Shown: positions 43,589 through 53,814, counted from the first letter of the stretch. The stretch: 64,000 bases of DNA from Sediminibacterium sp. (GCA_030054095.1 JASGCO010000002.1:248001-312000), one strand, 5' to 3'. Notes: generated by a model from the letters alone, not told the origin. Program-made: numbers and translations.

Positions 43589-46429
43589 CTAATGTTTGAC
43601 AAACTTAACCGACTTCCCCGCTTCGTTCCGGATAAAATAAACACCGGATGCCAACTCTGAAATACTCATTGGATTGGTACCGGGACTTAGCACCAATTCG
43701 CGGATCAATGCTCCTGAAACATCATAAACTTTAATTCTTGAAGTAACAGGTGTATATATGTTTACAATCTTCTCCGATGGAACCGGGTATGCGTAAAATA
43801 CCTCCCTCACTTTTTCAACAGCACTTATTCCCATGGTGGAGCGCAGCAACTGTATTTCTATGCTCTTGCCGTTTAACGTTGTAAATGTTATCTCTGTTGT
43901 ATCGTTATTAGTCTGCAAGGTTACACTGCTGTTTGGACTACTTAACAACCATGATCCCGCGAACTTCGCTTTTACTATTCTTGGAACAGGAACTTTATTC
44001 ACCAATGGCATAACCCCTACTGTACCGTAAGAATAAAACTCCCCCTGATTCAGAAGTCCAAGATTCGGATTGGTTAAACTTACCGTCATACTATTGATTG
44101 TTTCCTTGGTCATTACCACAACCGGGTTATCCACTTTATAAAAATTACTATTGGTAAACGTGGTCTGACTACGGTAAACAACATAAGCATAGGTACTATC
44201 CGTTAATGACTTCACCACATGCGCGTTTGAATCCAGCCTGAAAATTGTGAAGTAATTACTGAAATTCTGCGCTAACTGTGCTGTACCAATCCCTCCGTTT
44301 ACTTTTATCGCGTAAACATAAGCCCCCTGAACGGGACTCTGACCGTGATCAATCCAGGAGGTTACAAAACTCCCGGTTGTGGTGGCCGTGTTTGAACTGT
44401 TACGTGACTTTTGCACCCGCCGGCTGATTTTTAACGGCGACTGATTATAAGAGAGTGCGGGATAAACAAATCCATTTCCTACTGCATCCGTCATCCAGAC
44501 CGATTGAGCTTGATTCGCTTGTGAGAAATTATTAGGGAATGAAGCCGTACTGGTTCCATTAATAAGTGTAGGTACTACACTCGCGGTAAATCCCGTCTGA
44601 AAAAGTGTAGTGTAAACCGGATGCACGCCATCTGCGTTACGAATATTAGATCCGGCACACAAAATAATATCCCCAAAACAAAACACCGATTTATTCGCCC
44701 GGAATTTATTTGCCGATGAAGAATTCATGTCTCTGTACTGAAACGAAAAAACACCATTTTTACCAAAGGTCGCATTCGTTAAAAAATCTTCGTTAGACAA
44801 TAAACGATTTGCTGAATTTAAAAGTAAATCTGTAGTATCGCGGTATTCAACAGTGCTCCCCGGCAAAAGAGACCAGTCCCACCCATTATCCTGTAAGCCA
44901 CTCGCTAATCGCCCTACCGGGTTACCCGACGAGTACAATTCAACAATCCCGGAACTATTGTAACGACCAAATACATTTTCGTTTGCATTTCTTTCACTAT
45001 GCCATATGTGTTTACTTGTTCCTTTTATTGCTACCATCCAATCGTTCCGGCGATGAACTGATGCGCCCGCATACGGATAACACCAATGCCCGGAAGGACT
45101 CAATGCCGGAGCGGCCTGCAGATTACGTATGGTAATAACTGGTTTCATCATCCCCAAAGTATTAGAAACTTCTATACTATTACCTCCATCGTTTAAAAAA
45201 CTAATGACCTGAGGATTTGTATTCGACACCCATAATCTCGAAAACTGAGTTGCAAGGTGCGCGTACTTAACCGGATCACACGCGTATAGATAAGCAAGAG
45301 CAGGCATAAGTTCTGGCAACCTATCGTATACACTTCCGGGAAATCGCCCTGAAACTCCCCTTGGCAAATCGTACTTCGCCGACATTCTCACGTATGTTAA
45401 AACACTGTTATAAAGATTCCCTAATGATACTGTATCTAATTGATAAGAGGTATTATCTAAATGATAAGCCAAACTAGTGCCTACCAAAATGGCGTTATTA
45501 CCATAAGCAGCCATATAAGGGCCTAAATGATGCCAGGTGATAAAATCCGGCTTAATACAATCCGACCAACCCGCGCCGAATTTTAAACTCTTATTAATCA
45601 TCTGGCTTATCCGCTGCATATTGGAAATAAGGTCTGTATCAGTTGTATCCTGTGCTAAAACATACGCCAAACGCGCCGGATACAGGCTCCGTATACCATC
45701 AGAATTAAATCCATTAAACTGGAAAGTATAATTAGGATTTGTCGGACTACAAAAATCCGTTGCAATTTTGAGTGCCGCTATGTGATCATTAAAGAGATTA
45801 TAACTCTTCAACACATCTCTCATCAAAAAAACAGACATCGCGTATGATGAAATCCTGAGTAAAACACTATTTCCTAAAGCTACAGACTCCTCTGACGGCA
45901 CTACATAAGGAGGGATAGACAAACTCGAATTTATTCCCTTTAGCTTTAAATAAGTAAACGCTTTTAATATGGAATCCCGCAACTGAGGCGATTGGTAATA
46001 AGTATTAGGATTTGACACCGGCCCTTTAATATTATAAGCCATACACAACTTTAGCAGATTCCATTCCGTTATACTCCAAAAAGCACTCTTATCAGACACA
46101 TTATTAAAATTATAAACCGGACCCGGATTGCTGAGATTCAGATTCGAAAAATTCATCAACGAACTTATGCCCGCCCGAATGGCATTGTACTTCTGTATCA
46201 CTTGCGGATCAGCATAATTCACACTATCGTCACAAAGCCAAGCCTTGAATTTTTTCCTGATTTGTTTGATATCCGCGTTTTGTTGAGCATGAACTCCGAA
46301 AAAGAACATTACCATGAAAAGCATCCATACCACTCTTGAAAAGGGGTTTCTTCTAAAATTAAATCTCGTATTTCCTGAACGAAGTTGAGTGTTTAGCATA
46401 CAATCATTCGTATTTGAATCAAATAGCAT
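43589..46429 (-). CDS. Polysaccharide lyase family 8-like secreted enzyme, T9SS sorted
   Basis: The 946-residue protein has a signal peptide (MLFMVMFFFGVHAQQ; starts at 46399 or nearer are possible). An alpha/alpha-toroid domain (about 55-400) carries ITWHHLGPYMAAYGNN, where H300 and Y309 have the spacing of the PL8 His/Tyr pair, and RGVSGRFPG, a probable catalytic Arg. A beta-sandwich lyase domain follows (SVHRRNDWMVAIKGTS, FGRYNSSGIVELYSSG), and then a type A sorting domain (FYAYPVPSEKIVNI to KSVKFVKH). PL8 enzymes cleave chondroitin, hyaluronan or xanthan by beta-elimination. The usual NWW segment is not recognisable, so activity or substrate may differ. No SusCD pair is nearby. Confidence 0.83.
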   Translation of the reverse strand: MLFDSNTNDCMLNTQLRSGNTRFNFRRNPFSRVVWMLFMVMFFFGVHAQQNADIKQIRKKFKAWLCDDSVNYADPQVIQKYNAIRAGISSLMNFSNLNLSNPGPVYNFNNVSDKSAFWSITEWNLLKLCMAYNIKGPVSNPNTYYQSPQLRDSILKAFTYLKLKGINSSLSIPPYVVPSEESVALGNSVLLRISSYAMSVFLMRDVLKSYNLFNDHIAALKIATDFCSPTNPNYTFQFNGFNSDGIRSLYPARLAYVLAQDTTDTDLISNMQRISQMINKSLKFGAGWSDCIKPDFITWHHLGPYMAAYGNNAILVGTSLAYHLDNTSYQLDTVSLGNLYNSVLTYVRMSAKYDLPRGVSGRFPGSVYDRLPELMPALAYLYACDPVKYAHLATQFSRLWVSNTNPQVISFLNDGGNSIEVSNTLGMMKPVITIRNLQAAPALSPSGHWCYPYAGASVHRRNDWMVAIKGTSKHIWHSERNANENVFGRYNSSGIVELYSSGNPVGRLASGLQDNGWDWSLLPGSTVEYRDTTDLLLNSANRLLSNEDFLTNATFGKNGVFSFQYRDMNSSSANKFRANKSVFCFGDIILCAGSNIRNADGVHPVYTTLFQTGFTASVVPTLINGTSTASFPNNFSQANQAQSVWMTDAVGNGFVYPALSYNQSPLKISRRVQKSRNSSNTATTTGSFVTSWIDHGQSPVQGAYVYAIKVNGGIGTAQLAQNFSNYFTIFRLDSNAHVVKSLTDSTYAYVVYRSQTTFTNSNFYKVDNPVVVMTKETINSMTVSLTNPNLGLLNQGEFYSYGTVGVMPLVNKVPVPRIVKAKFAGSWLLSSPNSSVTLQTNNDTTEITFTTLNGKSIEIQLLRSTMGISAVEKVREVFYAYPVPSEKIVNIYTPVTSRIKVYDVSGALIRELVLSPGTNPMSISELASGVYFIRNEAGKSVKFVKH

Positions 46430-46478
46430 AATGGCAAGTTTAAAATTTCCTCAAAAATATGACACCGGTTATCTCAGG

Positions 46479-46500
46479 ATATGGGTAGTAACACCCATAT
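46479..46500. repeat. Hairpin in the 46430-46779 intergenic region
   Basis: ATATGGGT-AGTAAC-ACCCATAT is a perfect 8-bp inverted repeat upstream of the divergent PL8 and glycosyltransferase genes. It could be an operator. The remaining 280 bp before the glycosyltransferase gene are AT-rich, and I see no gene or clear promoter match. Confidence 0.4.
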
Positions 46501-46779
46501 TGAATCTTAGGAATTCAATAAAACCAGAAATAATAACCTTTCCGTACTTATCTTCTATTAAAAACCGATCACTTAACCTTCCATTTGATTTTATTCCAAA
46601 AACACGCATCAGGGTAAAGCATTTCTAACCACAGAAACGTTTTCAAACATCATTTACTCCCCTTTCGAAATAAGAGGATTTAATCAATTCCGGCTATTCG
46701 TACTGTATTAGCACGCGTAGAATCAGAACAACAGTCAAATGACTAAAATATTACCGCCTTAAAGGATTTCCCACTTGTT

Positions 46780-47544
46780 ATGTTAAAAAAATTTGTATTT
46801 TGGTTTCAAACAAATTATAACTTGAACCGCAGTAAAGTTTTAATAATCATCCCCTGTTATAACGAAGGACAAAATATTGTTCCGTTGCTGAATGAGCTTA
46901 AACCACTTTCCTTTGAGAATACCGATTTTACCATTTTGCCGGTTAACGATCAATCTACCGACAATACACTTGCTCTGCTAAAAAAAAACAGCACGAACTT
47001 CCTGAATTTACCCAACAATCTCGGAATAGGTGGGGCCGTACAAAGTGGCATTAAATATGCCGAGCGTTATGGGTTCGATTATGCCATACAAATGGACGGA
47101 GATGGTCAACACCCCCCATCGGAGGTGCCACTTCTTTTAAAAGAAGCCTTACACTCTGGTTGCGATATTTGTTTGGGTTCCCGCTACATGAAATGGGAGG
47201 GATTTCAATCTACCGCTATGCGAAGACTGGGAATTCGTGTACTGAATACCCTGATACGCCTTACCACTGGTCAAAAAATATACGACTGTACCTCTGGATA
47301 CCGCTTGTTTAACCGACGTGCTATTAACCTGTTTGCCGAGTACTACCCTGATAAATACCCTGAACCGGAAGTAATTGTTTATGCCAAATTAAAAGGTTTA
47401 AAAATCAGTGAAGTTCCTGTTTTCATGAGAGATCGCGAAGGTGGCGAATCTTCCATATCCGGGTTATCCTCTCTTTATTACATGATAAAAGTAAGTTTAG
47501 CCATAGCGTTTATCAAATTAAGTTTCGTTTTTACTAAAAAATAA
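46780..47544 (+). CDS. Glycosyltransferase family 2 (polyprenyl-phosphate sugar transferase-like)
   Basis: The 254-residue protein has the GT-A signature VLIIIPCYNEGQNIVPLL, the nucleotide-sugar DQS motif, QMDGDGQHPPSEVPLLL (metal-binding D-x-D), and a C-terminal RDREGGESSISGL followed by a hydrophobic stretch. It resembles DPM1/undecaprenyl-phosphate transferases. It is the first of four contiguous genes; a DUF2304 protein, a frequent companion of such GT2 enzymes, starts 4 bp downstream. It probably makes a lipid-linked hexose at the inner membrane. Confidence 0.88.
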   Translation: MLKKFVFWFQTNYNLNRSKVLIIIPCYNEGQNIVPLLNELKPLSFENTDFTILPVNDQSTDNTLALLKKNSTNFLNLPNNLGIGGAVQSGIKYAERYGFDYAIQMDGDGQHPPSEVPLLLKEALHSGCDICLGSRYMKWEGFQSTAMRRLGIRVLNTLIRLTTGQKIYDCTSGYRLFNRRAINLFAEYYPDKYPEPEVIVYAKLKGLKISEVPVFMRDREGGESSISGLSSLYYMIKVSLAIAFIKLSFVFTKK

Positions 47545-47548
47545 ATCC

Positions 47549-47911
47549 ATGTCATTTATACAATATATCAGCATTGGCACCACCCTTATCTTTCTGTTTA
47601 TTGTATTCCGGTTAGTTGTAAAAAAACAATTACGCGAAGAGTTTAGTATTATCTGGATACTTAGCGCCATTTTGCTCAACATTATCGCCTTTTGGCGAGA
47701 CAGTATTGAAGTAATGGCTGATTTTTTCGGAGTGTATTACCCCCCATCTATCCTTTATATCGCGTTATTCCTTTTAATTATTATCTACTGCCTTCACATG
47801 AGTATTCTGTTATCCCGACAACGTAACCAGATTAAAAATCTCTCGCAGGAAATAGCCATTCTGAATGAAAAAATAGACGCGCTTAACCTTAAAAACGGAG
47901 AGGCGGAATAA
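47549..47911 (+). CDS. DUF2304 small membrane protein
   Basis: The 120-residue protein has an N-terminal helix (ISIGTTLIFLFIVFRLVV), two further hydrophobic segments (ILSAILLNIIAFW, ALFLLIIIYCLHMSILLS) and a coiled-coil C-terminus (QIKNLSQEIAILNEKIDAL). This matches DUF2304, usually encoded beside GT2 glycosyltransferases, where it may act as membrane partner. It lies 4 bp after the GT2 gene and about 14 bp before the next gene. Confidence 0.85.
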   Translation: MSFIQYISIGTTLIFLFIVFRLVVKKQLREEFSIIWILSAILLNIIAFWRDSIEVMADFFGVYYPPSILYIALFLLIIIYCLHMSILLSRQRNQIKNLSQEIAILNEKIDALNLKNGEAE

Positions 47912-47925
47912 GAAACTTGCAGTAT

Positions 47926-49902
47926 ATGAACGTGTCAGACACCAACGATAAAGCCCCAACCTTAGTTTATAAAATAACACTAGCAGTATGTTTCATCTTG
48001 CTACTTACCCTATTTTATTCCAATCACTTTCATAATCCATTCGAATTCGATGATGAGCATACCATTGTCAACAATGCTTCTATACGGAACCTTAAGAACA
48101 TTCCAAGCTTTTTTACGGACGCCACTACCACCAGTTCATTACCTAAAAACCAAGCCTACCGACCGGGCCTCACAACATTAAATGCCATTGACTACGCTAT
48201 TGGCGGAAAGGAAGTCCCCGATCCTTTTTATTACCATATTTCCATTTTTTTATCTCTTTTAGTACTAGGTGTATGTCTTTTCAGGTTCAGCAGCATTTTA
48301 CTGAAACCATATACCAACTCTGAACAAAACTTCCTATGGTCGCTTTTCTTATCACTCCTCTTTTGTATTCATACAGCCAATAGTCAAACCATTAATTACA
48401 TTATTGCCAGGGCCGATTCATTTTCTACCTTAATGGTTTTGTTAGCTTTTCTAATGTACATTGGCTTTCCGCAGGCAAAAAAATATTTCCTGTATTTAAT
48501 CCCAATCGTTATAGGATTCAGTGTAAAAGAACCGGCTATTATGTTTGTCCCCTTATTAATGGTGTATCAACTGCTATTTGAGAGTGTTCCAGCAAACGGC
48601 AAGCACCCGTTACATTATAGTACCATTTTAAATGCCCTTAAACGCAATATAATTCCGCTTCTGTTAATCGCATTTCTTTACTTCTTCTCTCAGCACCTCA
48701 CTCCCAAAACATGGGACTCTGGCAATGCGGACCGCGGGGCTTATTTAATCAGCCAACCTTTCGCTATTGTTCATTACTTCAATAATTTTTTCCTGCCCTT
48801 CAATCTTGTTATTGATACAGACTGGGAACTTCTGGACAGTATAAGTGATGATCGCTTCATTGTTGGCGCTGCCTTTATACTGCTACTGATATTTATTATT
48901 TTTAAAACTGCCAAAAAGCATCCGGTAGCTGCTTTTGGGCTATCCTGGTTTTTACTGGCTCTTGCGCCCACTTCCAGTATTATTCCTCTGTCAGAAGTCC
49001 TTAACGATCACCGGCCTTTCTTTGCTTATATCGGGTTATGCCTCAGCAGTGTGTACGGCTTAATCTGGGTATATAAAAACTATAACGCCACACAACCGCT
49101 TAAATCCCTGTATCTGACGTTACTTCCGCTTATACTTATCCTTCATGGGATTGGAACTTACAGACAAAATGAAATCTGGCACAGTAGCGAAAGCGTTTGG
49201 AAAGAAGCTACCATTAAAGCTCCTAAAAATGGCAGGGCCTGGATGAATTATGGCATTTCTTTAATGGCTCGTGCCGCCTACCCAGAAGCGCAAGCCGCCC
49301 TTGAAAAAGCAAAACAACTATGGCCGTATTATCCTTATCTCTACATAAATACCGGGATCTTAAATTCCGCTATAAATAAAAATGCGGAAGCGGAAACTGA
49401 CTTCTTAAAAGCCAAAGCATTAGACAATCAAAACCCTGAGGTGTACGTGTATTATTCCCGTTTCCTTATGAAGATGAAACGCTACCCTGAAGCCATCCGC
49501 ATTCTTAATTCAGGATTGCAACTAAGTCCTGCTCATACAGAGCTAAACCGGTTAAAGGCGGAAGCTGAACTGATGGCCAATGCGCCTGAAGATATCTATC
49601 AACTTAAATTAAAAGAAGCGGCGGAAAAAGTAAAATTACAGCCCAATCATGAGACGTATCTTGAACTAAGTCTAGCTTACTACACAGCTGGTCAGTTCGA
49701 AGAATGTATCAAAGCCTGTGAAACAGCACTGACATATAAAACCGATTACGCCCTTGCCTACAACAATATTTGTTCAGCTTATAATCAGTTAAAGCAATGG
49801 GACAAAGCCATAGAAGCCGGACAAAAAGGATTACAAATTGATCCGCAAAACGAATTACTTAAAGGAAATCTGAATATAGCACTGAACAATAAAGGAAAAT
49901 GA
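47926..49902 (+). CDS. Polytopic membrane protein with C-terminal TPR repeats (TMTC-like)
   Basis: The ATG at 47926 (MNVSDTNDKAP) is preferred to a TTG at 47917. Of the 658 residues, about 25-420 form roughly ten membrane helices, with EFDDEHTIVNNASI after helix 1 (an acidic motif as in GT-C enzymes), ARADSFSTL and a NDHRPFFAYIG loop. Residues about 430-655 are TPR repeats (NGRAWMNYGISLMARAAYPE, DYALAYNNICSAYNQLKQWD). The layout resembles eukaryotic TMTC O-mannosyltransferases and bacterial relatives. With a lipid-linked-sugar GT2 upstream, a protein or glycan glycosyltransferase role is plausible. Confidence 0.75.
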   Translation: MNVSDTNDKAPTLVYKITLAVCFILLLTLFYSNHFHNPFEFDDEHTIVNNASIRNLKNIPSFFTDATTTSSLPKNQAYRPGLTTLNAIDYAIGGKEVPDPFYYHISIFLSLLVLGVCLFRFSSILLKPYTNSEQNFLWSLFLSLLFCIHTANSQTINYIIARADSFSTLMVLLAFLMYIGFPQAKKYFLYLIPIVIGFSVKEPAIMFVPLLMVYQLLFESVPANGKHPLHYSTILNALKRNIIPLLLIAFLYFFSQHLTPKTWDSGNADRGAYLISQPFAIVHYFNNFFLPFNLVIDTDWELLDSISDDRFIVGAAFILLLIFIIFKTAKKHPVAAFGLSWFLLALAPTSSIIPLSEVLNDHRPFFAYIGLCLSSVYGLIWVYKNYNATQPLKSLYLTLLPLILILHGIGTYRQNEIWHSSESVWKEATIKAPKNGRAWMNYGISLMARAAYPEAQAALEKAKQLWPYYPYLYINTGILNSAINKNAEAETDFLKAKALDNQNPEVYVYYSRFLMKMKRYPEAIRILNSGLQLSPAHTELNRLKAEAELMANAPEDIYQLKLKEAAEKVKLQPNHETYLELSLAYYTAGQFEECIKACETALTYKTDYALAYNNICSAYNQLKQWDKAIEAGQKGLQIDPQNELLKGNLNIALNNKGK

Positions 49903-49903
49903 T

Positions 49904-51643
49904 ATGATTATTCTGGGAATTAACGCTTATGGACATGATTCATCCGCCGCCATTCTGGTAGATGATATGCTGGTGTACGCTGTAGAAGAAGAACGGTTGA
50001 CCCGAAAAAAACACGATGGACAGTTTCCTGTAAAATCGATACAAGCCTGCCTCGATTATGCCAAAATAACCATTGCCGATGTAGATCACATTACATTCTT
50101 CTGGAAACCCGGGTTAACCATCCGGCACATTCCTCATTACCTGATTAAGTTTTTTGACAAAGTCCCCAACTTGTTGCGGGAACAAAGAAGTTTTGCGGTA
50201 GAAGAGAATCTGGGAATGCTGAATTACCTGAAAGACATGTACCGCGTTCCAAAAACGATCCGTTCTCTTTTTCAGGGTGGAGATAAAGCCCGGTTTAAAT
50301 TTCATTTCCAAGAGCATCACTTATGCCATGCTGCCAGTACTTTTTATCCTTCCGGTTTTTATGAGGCTGCCATTCTTACTGTTGATGGCGCCGGAGAATG
50401 GTCCACCACTTTATTTGCTCACGGGAAAGGAAACCGTATTGCCAAGTTAGGCTCAGTAGATACCCCCTACTCTTTAGGCGCATTTTACCAGGCTATTTCC
50501 ATGCATCTTGGTTTTAAACTAATTGAAGGCCCCGGAAAATTAATGGCACTGGCCTCATTTGGCAATGCTAATGGAACTGTATATAAGGATCTCCGAAGCC
50601 TTTTTCGTTTCGAAGAAAACGGAAAATACAGTTTCGATATGTCATACTTCAGTTACCATTACTCCCGCAAAAGCGGCGTAAGTAAAAAATTTAATACCTT
50701 GTTTGGTCCTTCCAAAACAGAAACCGGAAACTGGAATCAGCGGGAGTTAGATTTAGCTGCCAGCGCGCAACGAATAGTAGAAGAACTATTCCTTCATTTT
50801 GGAGCCTACCTTAAAAAAGCGACAGGAGCTGATGCAATTTGCCTGGCCGGAGGTGTAGCATTAAACAGCGTGGCTAATGGCAAGCTAATACAATCCGGGT
50901 TGTTTAAACATATTTTTATTCAGCCTGCCGCCGGCGATTCGGGAACATCACTGGGAAGTGCTTTTTTACTGGCGCATGAGCAATTGAACCGTCCAAGGCG
51001 CTACATTATGAAAACCGCCTTTTTAGGAAACACATATACCGATTCAGATTACGAGTCGGCACTTAAAGCTGCCGGAGTATCTTATAAAAATCTTGGCGAT
51101 AAAATTTACGAGACTACCGCTGCCATCCTGCAAAAAGAACACATTATTGGTTGGTTTCAGGGAGCAATGGAATATGGACCAAGGGCACTTGGTAACCGTA
51201 GCATTCTCGCCAGCCCATTTCCGGCTGACATGAAAGACACCATTAACCGCCGCATCAAATTTAGAGAAGGGTTTCGACCTTTTGCCGCTATTGTTAATGA
51301 AGAAGAATGCGGCAAATATTTTTCATTTCATTTACCCAATCCCTACATGTTGCTGGTATATGGCGTTAAAGAAGAATATCAGAAACTTATGCCTGCCATT
51401 ACCCATGTAGATGGCACCGTGCGTATTCAAACCGTAAACGAAGAAGAAAATCCACACATGCGCCGCTTACTAACCGCGTTTAAAGGATTAACCGGCCACC
51501 CGGTCATTTTGAATACGTCGTTTAACATCAAAAGCGAACCCATTGTTTGTTCGCCAACAGATGCTGTTCACTCTTTTATTCATTCAGATTTAGATTATCT
51601 TGTAATGGGTCCCTTTATCGCTACTAAAACGCTGCCTTTATAA
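49904..51643 (+). CDS. NodU/CmcH-family carbamoyltransferase
   Basis: The 579-residue protein starts MIILGINAYGHDSSAAILVD, with the Kae1-like N-terminal domain (HHLCHAASTFYPSGF and VDGAGEWSTT are metal and carbamoyl-AMP signatures; LAGGVALNSVANGKL). The C-terminal YrdC-like domain contains GWFQGAMEYGPRALGNRSIL. Family members transfer a carbamoyl group from carbamoyl phosphate to a hydroxyl of sugars or antibiotics. It starts 1 bp after the TPR protein's stop, so it probably decorates the glycan made by this operon. Confidence 0.93.
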   Translation: MIILGINAYGHDSSAAILVDDMLVYAVEEERLTRKKHDGQFPVKSIQACLDYAKITIADVDHITFFWKPGLTIRHIPHYLIKFFDKVPNLLREQRSFAVEENLGMLNYLKDMYRVPKTIRSLFQGGDKARFKFHFQEHHLCHAASTFYPSGFYEAAILTVDGAGEWSTTLFAHGKGNRIAKLGSVDTPYSLGAFYQAISMHLGFKLIEGPGKLMALASFGNANGTVYKDLRSLFRFEENGKYSFDMSYFSYHYSRKSGVSKKFNTLFGPSKTETGNWNQRELDLAASAQRIVEELFLHFGAYLKKATGADAICLAGGVALNSVANGKLIQSGLFKHIFIQPAAGDSGTSLGSAFLLAHEQLNRPRRYIMKTAFLGNTYTDSDYESALKAAGVSYKNLGDKIYETTAAILQKEHIIGWFQGAMEYGPRALGNRSILASPFPADMKDTINRRIKFREGFRPFAAIVNEEECGKYFSFHLPNPYMLLVYGVKEEYQKLMPAITHVDGTVRIQTVNEEENPHMRRLLTAFKGLTGHPVILNTSFNIKSEPIVCSPTDAVHSFIHSDLDYLVMGPFIATKTLPL

Positions 51644-51651
51644 AACGGCGT

Positions 51652-53796
51652 TTACTTTTCCAGAATTTTAAACTCTGTGCGGCGGTTATTCTGCCGGCCG
51701 GCATCCGTTTCATTCGTATCAATCGGTTTGGTTTCCCCGTACCCTTTGGCTACAAGCCGCTGCGCAGCTATGCCCTTCCCGATCAGGTAATCTACTACCG
51801 ATTTGGAACGGTTATCGCTTAACTTCATATTGTAATCATCCGATCCTTTACTATCCGTATGTGATCCCAACTCGATTTTTAAAGTAGGATTATCGGTTAG
51901 TAATTTAATAAGACGATCCAATTCATTTGCCGATTCCGGACGAATGGTGGCCTTATCAAAATCAAAGAAAATATTACGTAATACAATGGTACTACCAATC
52001 TCGATCTTCTTTAAAGCGACATCTTTTGTATACTCTTGATAATCGGCACCCTCCGGAATGATGAAGTTCTCAGAATGAAAAAGATAATTCTCTTTTTTTA
52101 CGGCAATACCGTAGTTTTTTCCACTGGGAAGTGACACCAGATATTTACCACTGGCGCTATTCGATTTGAACGTTGCCAACACCACATTCGCCGTGTTATC
52201 AATCAGGTCAATAGATGCCTCTAAAGGCTGATTGGTTTTCGCATCTGTAACAACACCTTTCAGTATTGTTAATTTGGCACTCTTGGTTTCTACGGCCGCT
52301 TCCATTTTAAGATCACTTACCGGGTTGGCAGCAAGGGCCATTAACTGGTCTTCCGTGCTGAGCATTGGTTTTTTCTCCGGTCCCAGAAAAGTAATCCGGT
52401 ATAAATCCTTTTCACCAAAACCACCTTGTTTGGCACTGGCAAAGTAGGCACGCTTACCACTGCCACTTACCACAAAAAACACATCATCATCGGGTCCGTT
52501 AATCGGATATCCCAAATTTTGCGGGGTAGTCCATTTCCCATTTTCCCAGGTTGACTTAAAAATATCATACCCCCCCATTGTTTTATGTCCTTTACTACTA
52601 AAATAAATGGTCTTTCCATCCGGATGAATAAACACCCCTTCTTCGGCATAGCGGGTATTCAGGTCTGTCCCAACATTTTTAGCGGTACTCCATTCGCCCT
52701 TTACATCCATATCTGAAAAATAAATATCACGGTCGCCTATTCCATTATCCTTGTCACTTATAAAATAAATACGGCGTCCATCAAAACTCTGACTCACGGA
52801 ACTCTCATGAAACTTAGAATTAATATTGCGATTCATGTGAACAGGCACCTCCCAATCGTTACCAAACAAGGTACTTTCATACAAGTCGCCACCATCTTTT
52901 TTCTGATATCGGTAAACGTATAACTTACTACCATCTGACGACAACCCTGCCGTTGCATCATGTTCACTACTATTAATGTTTTTACTCAGATGCCGTGATG
53001 GTGACCATTTACCGTTCTGACGGGTAGAGATATAAATATCTTCAAAATACGAATTCCGTTCATCCTTCATGCCTCCGGTTGAATTATCGCGACGGGCCGT
53101 AAAAATAATGGTAGATTCATCTGCAGTGATAACGGGACCATACTCTGCAAAAGAACTATTCACACTGGCGCCCAGATTATCTACAAAAACCCGTTCCGGA
53201 TTCGCGCTGAGTTCTTTCCCTGTATTGCATTCTGAAATTTTCTTGGCAATGTCTTCTATATCCATTCCATACAACTTAGGTTTGGTCTGCAATTTCGTTA
53301 AATACAACTGGTAATACTTAATCGCTTCATCCCATTTACTCTGTAAATGGCTGGCCCAGCCCAGATAATAACACAAATCAAATTCTACTTCAGGATTAAG
53401 CTGATACGCTTTCTCAAAATGCTTTAGTGCGGCATCGCTAATGTGATCGATGTTAAAGAACACCACACCCAAAGCATAATTCAACCGCGCGTTATCCGGA
53501 TTAAATTTTTGGGCAGTTCCCAATGGGGCAAGCGCCTGACGGAATAATTCTCCTCCGGCATCCATATAATCATAGCGACTAACCGGCAAGAACTTATGCT
53601 CCCCTATATAATACCGTTTGTAATCATCCATTTCCTTTTTGCCTTGAAGGAAAAATTCCATTCCCACATCCAATTGCCGGCGGGCATCTTTCAGTTCGTC
53701 CTTTTTTCCCGGGAAATTATCCTTTTCAAATTCTACATTCTGCCCCAGCAAAGACAAAGTGGAAAATAGAATTACAAATGCTATTAATTGTTTCAT
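51652..53796 (-). CDS. PorE-like protein: TPR, beta-propeller, CRD and OmpA domains
   Basis: The 714-residue protein has a signal peptide, N-terminal TPR helices (about 75-180, NYALGVVFFNIDHISDAAL), a WD40/PD40-like propeller (about 210-470; blades such as RIYFISDKDNGIGDRDIYFS and TIYFSSKGHKTMGGYDIF), a carboxypeptidase-regulatory-like domain (about 515-600) and an OmpA C-terminal domain (ASNELDRLIKLL, LGSHTDSKGSDDYNMKLSD, NRRTEFKILEK). That order is the one described for PorE, a peptidoglycan-bound T9SS component. Several OmpA/propeller paralogues exist per genome, so orthology is not certain. A TPR gene is directly upstream. Confidence 0.82.
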   Translation of the reverse strand: MKQLIAFVILFSTLSLLGQNVEFEKDNFPGKKDELKDARRQLDVGMEFFLQGKKEMDDYKRYYIGEHKFLPVSRYDYMDAGGELFRQALAPLGTAQKFNPDNARLNYALGVVFFNIDHISDAALKHFEKAYQLNPEVEFDLCYYLGWASHLQSKWDEAIKYYQLYLTKLQTKPKLYGMDIEDIAKKISECNTGKELSANPERVFVDNLGASVNSSFAEYGPVITADESTIIFTARRDNSTGGMKDERNSYFEDIYISTRQNGKWSPSRHLSKNINSSEHDATAGLSSDGSKLYVYRYQKKDGGDLYESTLFGNDWEVPVHMNRNINSKFHESSVSQSFDGRRIYFISDKDNGIGDRDIYFSDMDVKGEWSTAKNVGTDLNTRYAEEGVFIHPDGKTIYFSSKGHKTMGGYDIFKSTWENGKWTTPQNLGYPINGPDDDVFFVVSGSGKRAYFASAKQGGFGEKDLYRITFLGPEKKPMLSTEDQLMALAANPVSDLKMEAAVETKSAKLTILKGVVTDAKTNQPLEASIDLIDNTANVVLATFKSNSASGKYLVSLPSGKNYGIAVKKENYLFHSENFIIPEGADYQEYTKDVALKKIEIGSTIVLRNIFFDFDKATIRPESANELDRLIKLLTDNPTLKIELGSHTDSKGSDDYNMKLSDNRSKSVVDYLIGKGIAAQRLVAKGYGETKPIDTNETDAGRQNNRRTEFKILEK

Positions 53797-53814
53797 TGCT
53801 ATTAGTTTAGGGGA

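Noticed and set aside
46389..46628. 79-aa plus-strand frame before the GT2 gene
   Set aside because: Starts inside the PL8 gene and spans the hairpin; no conserved features or promoter.
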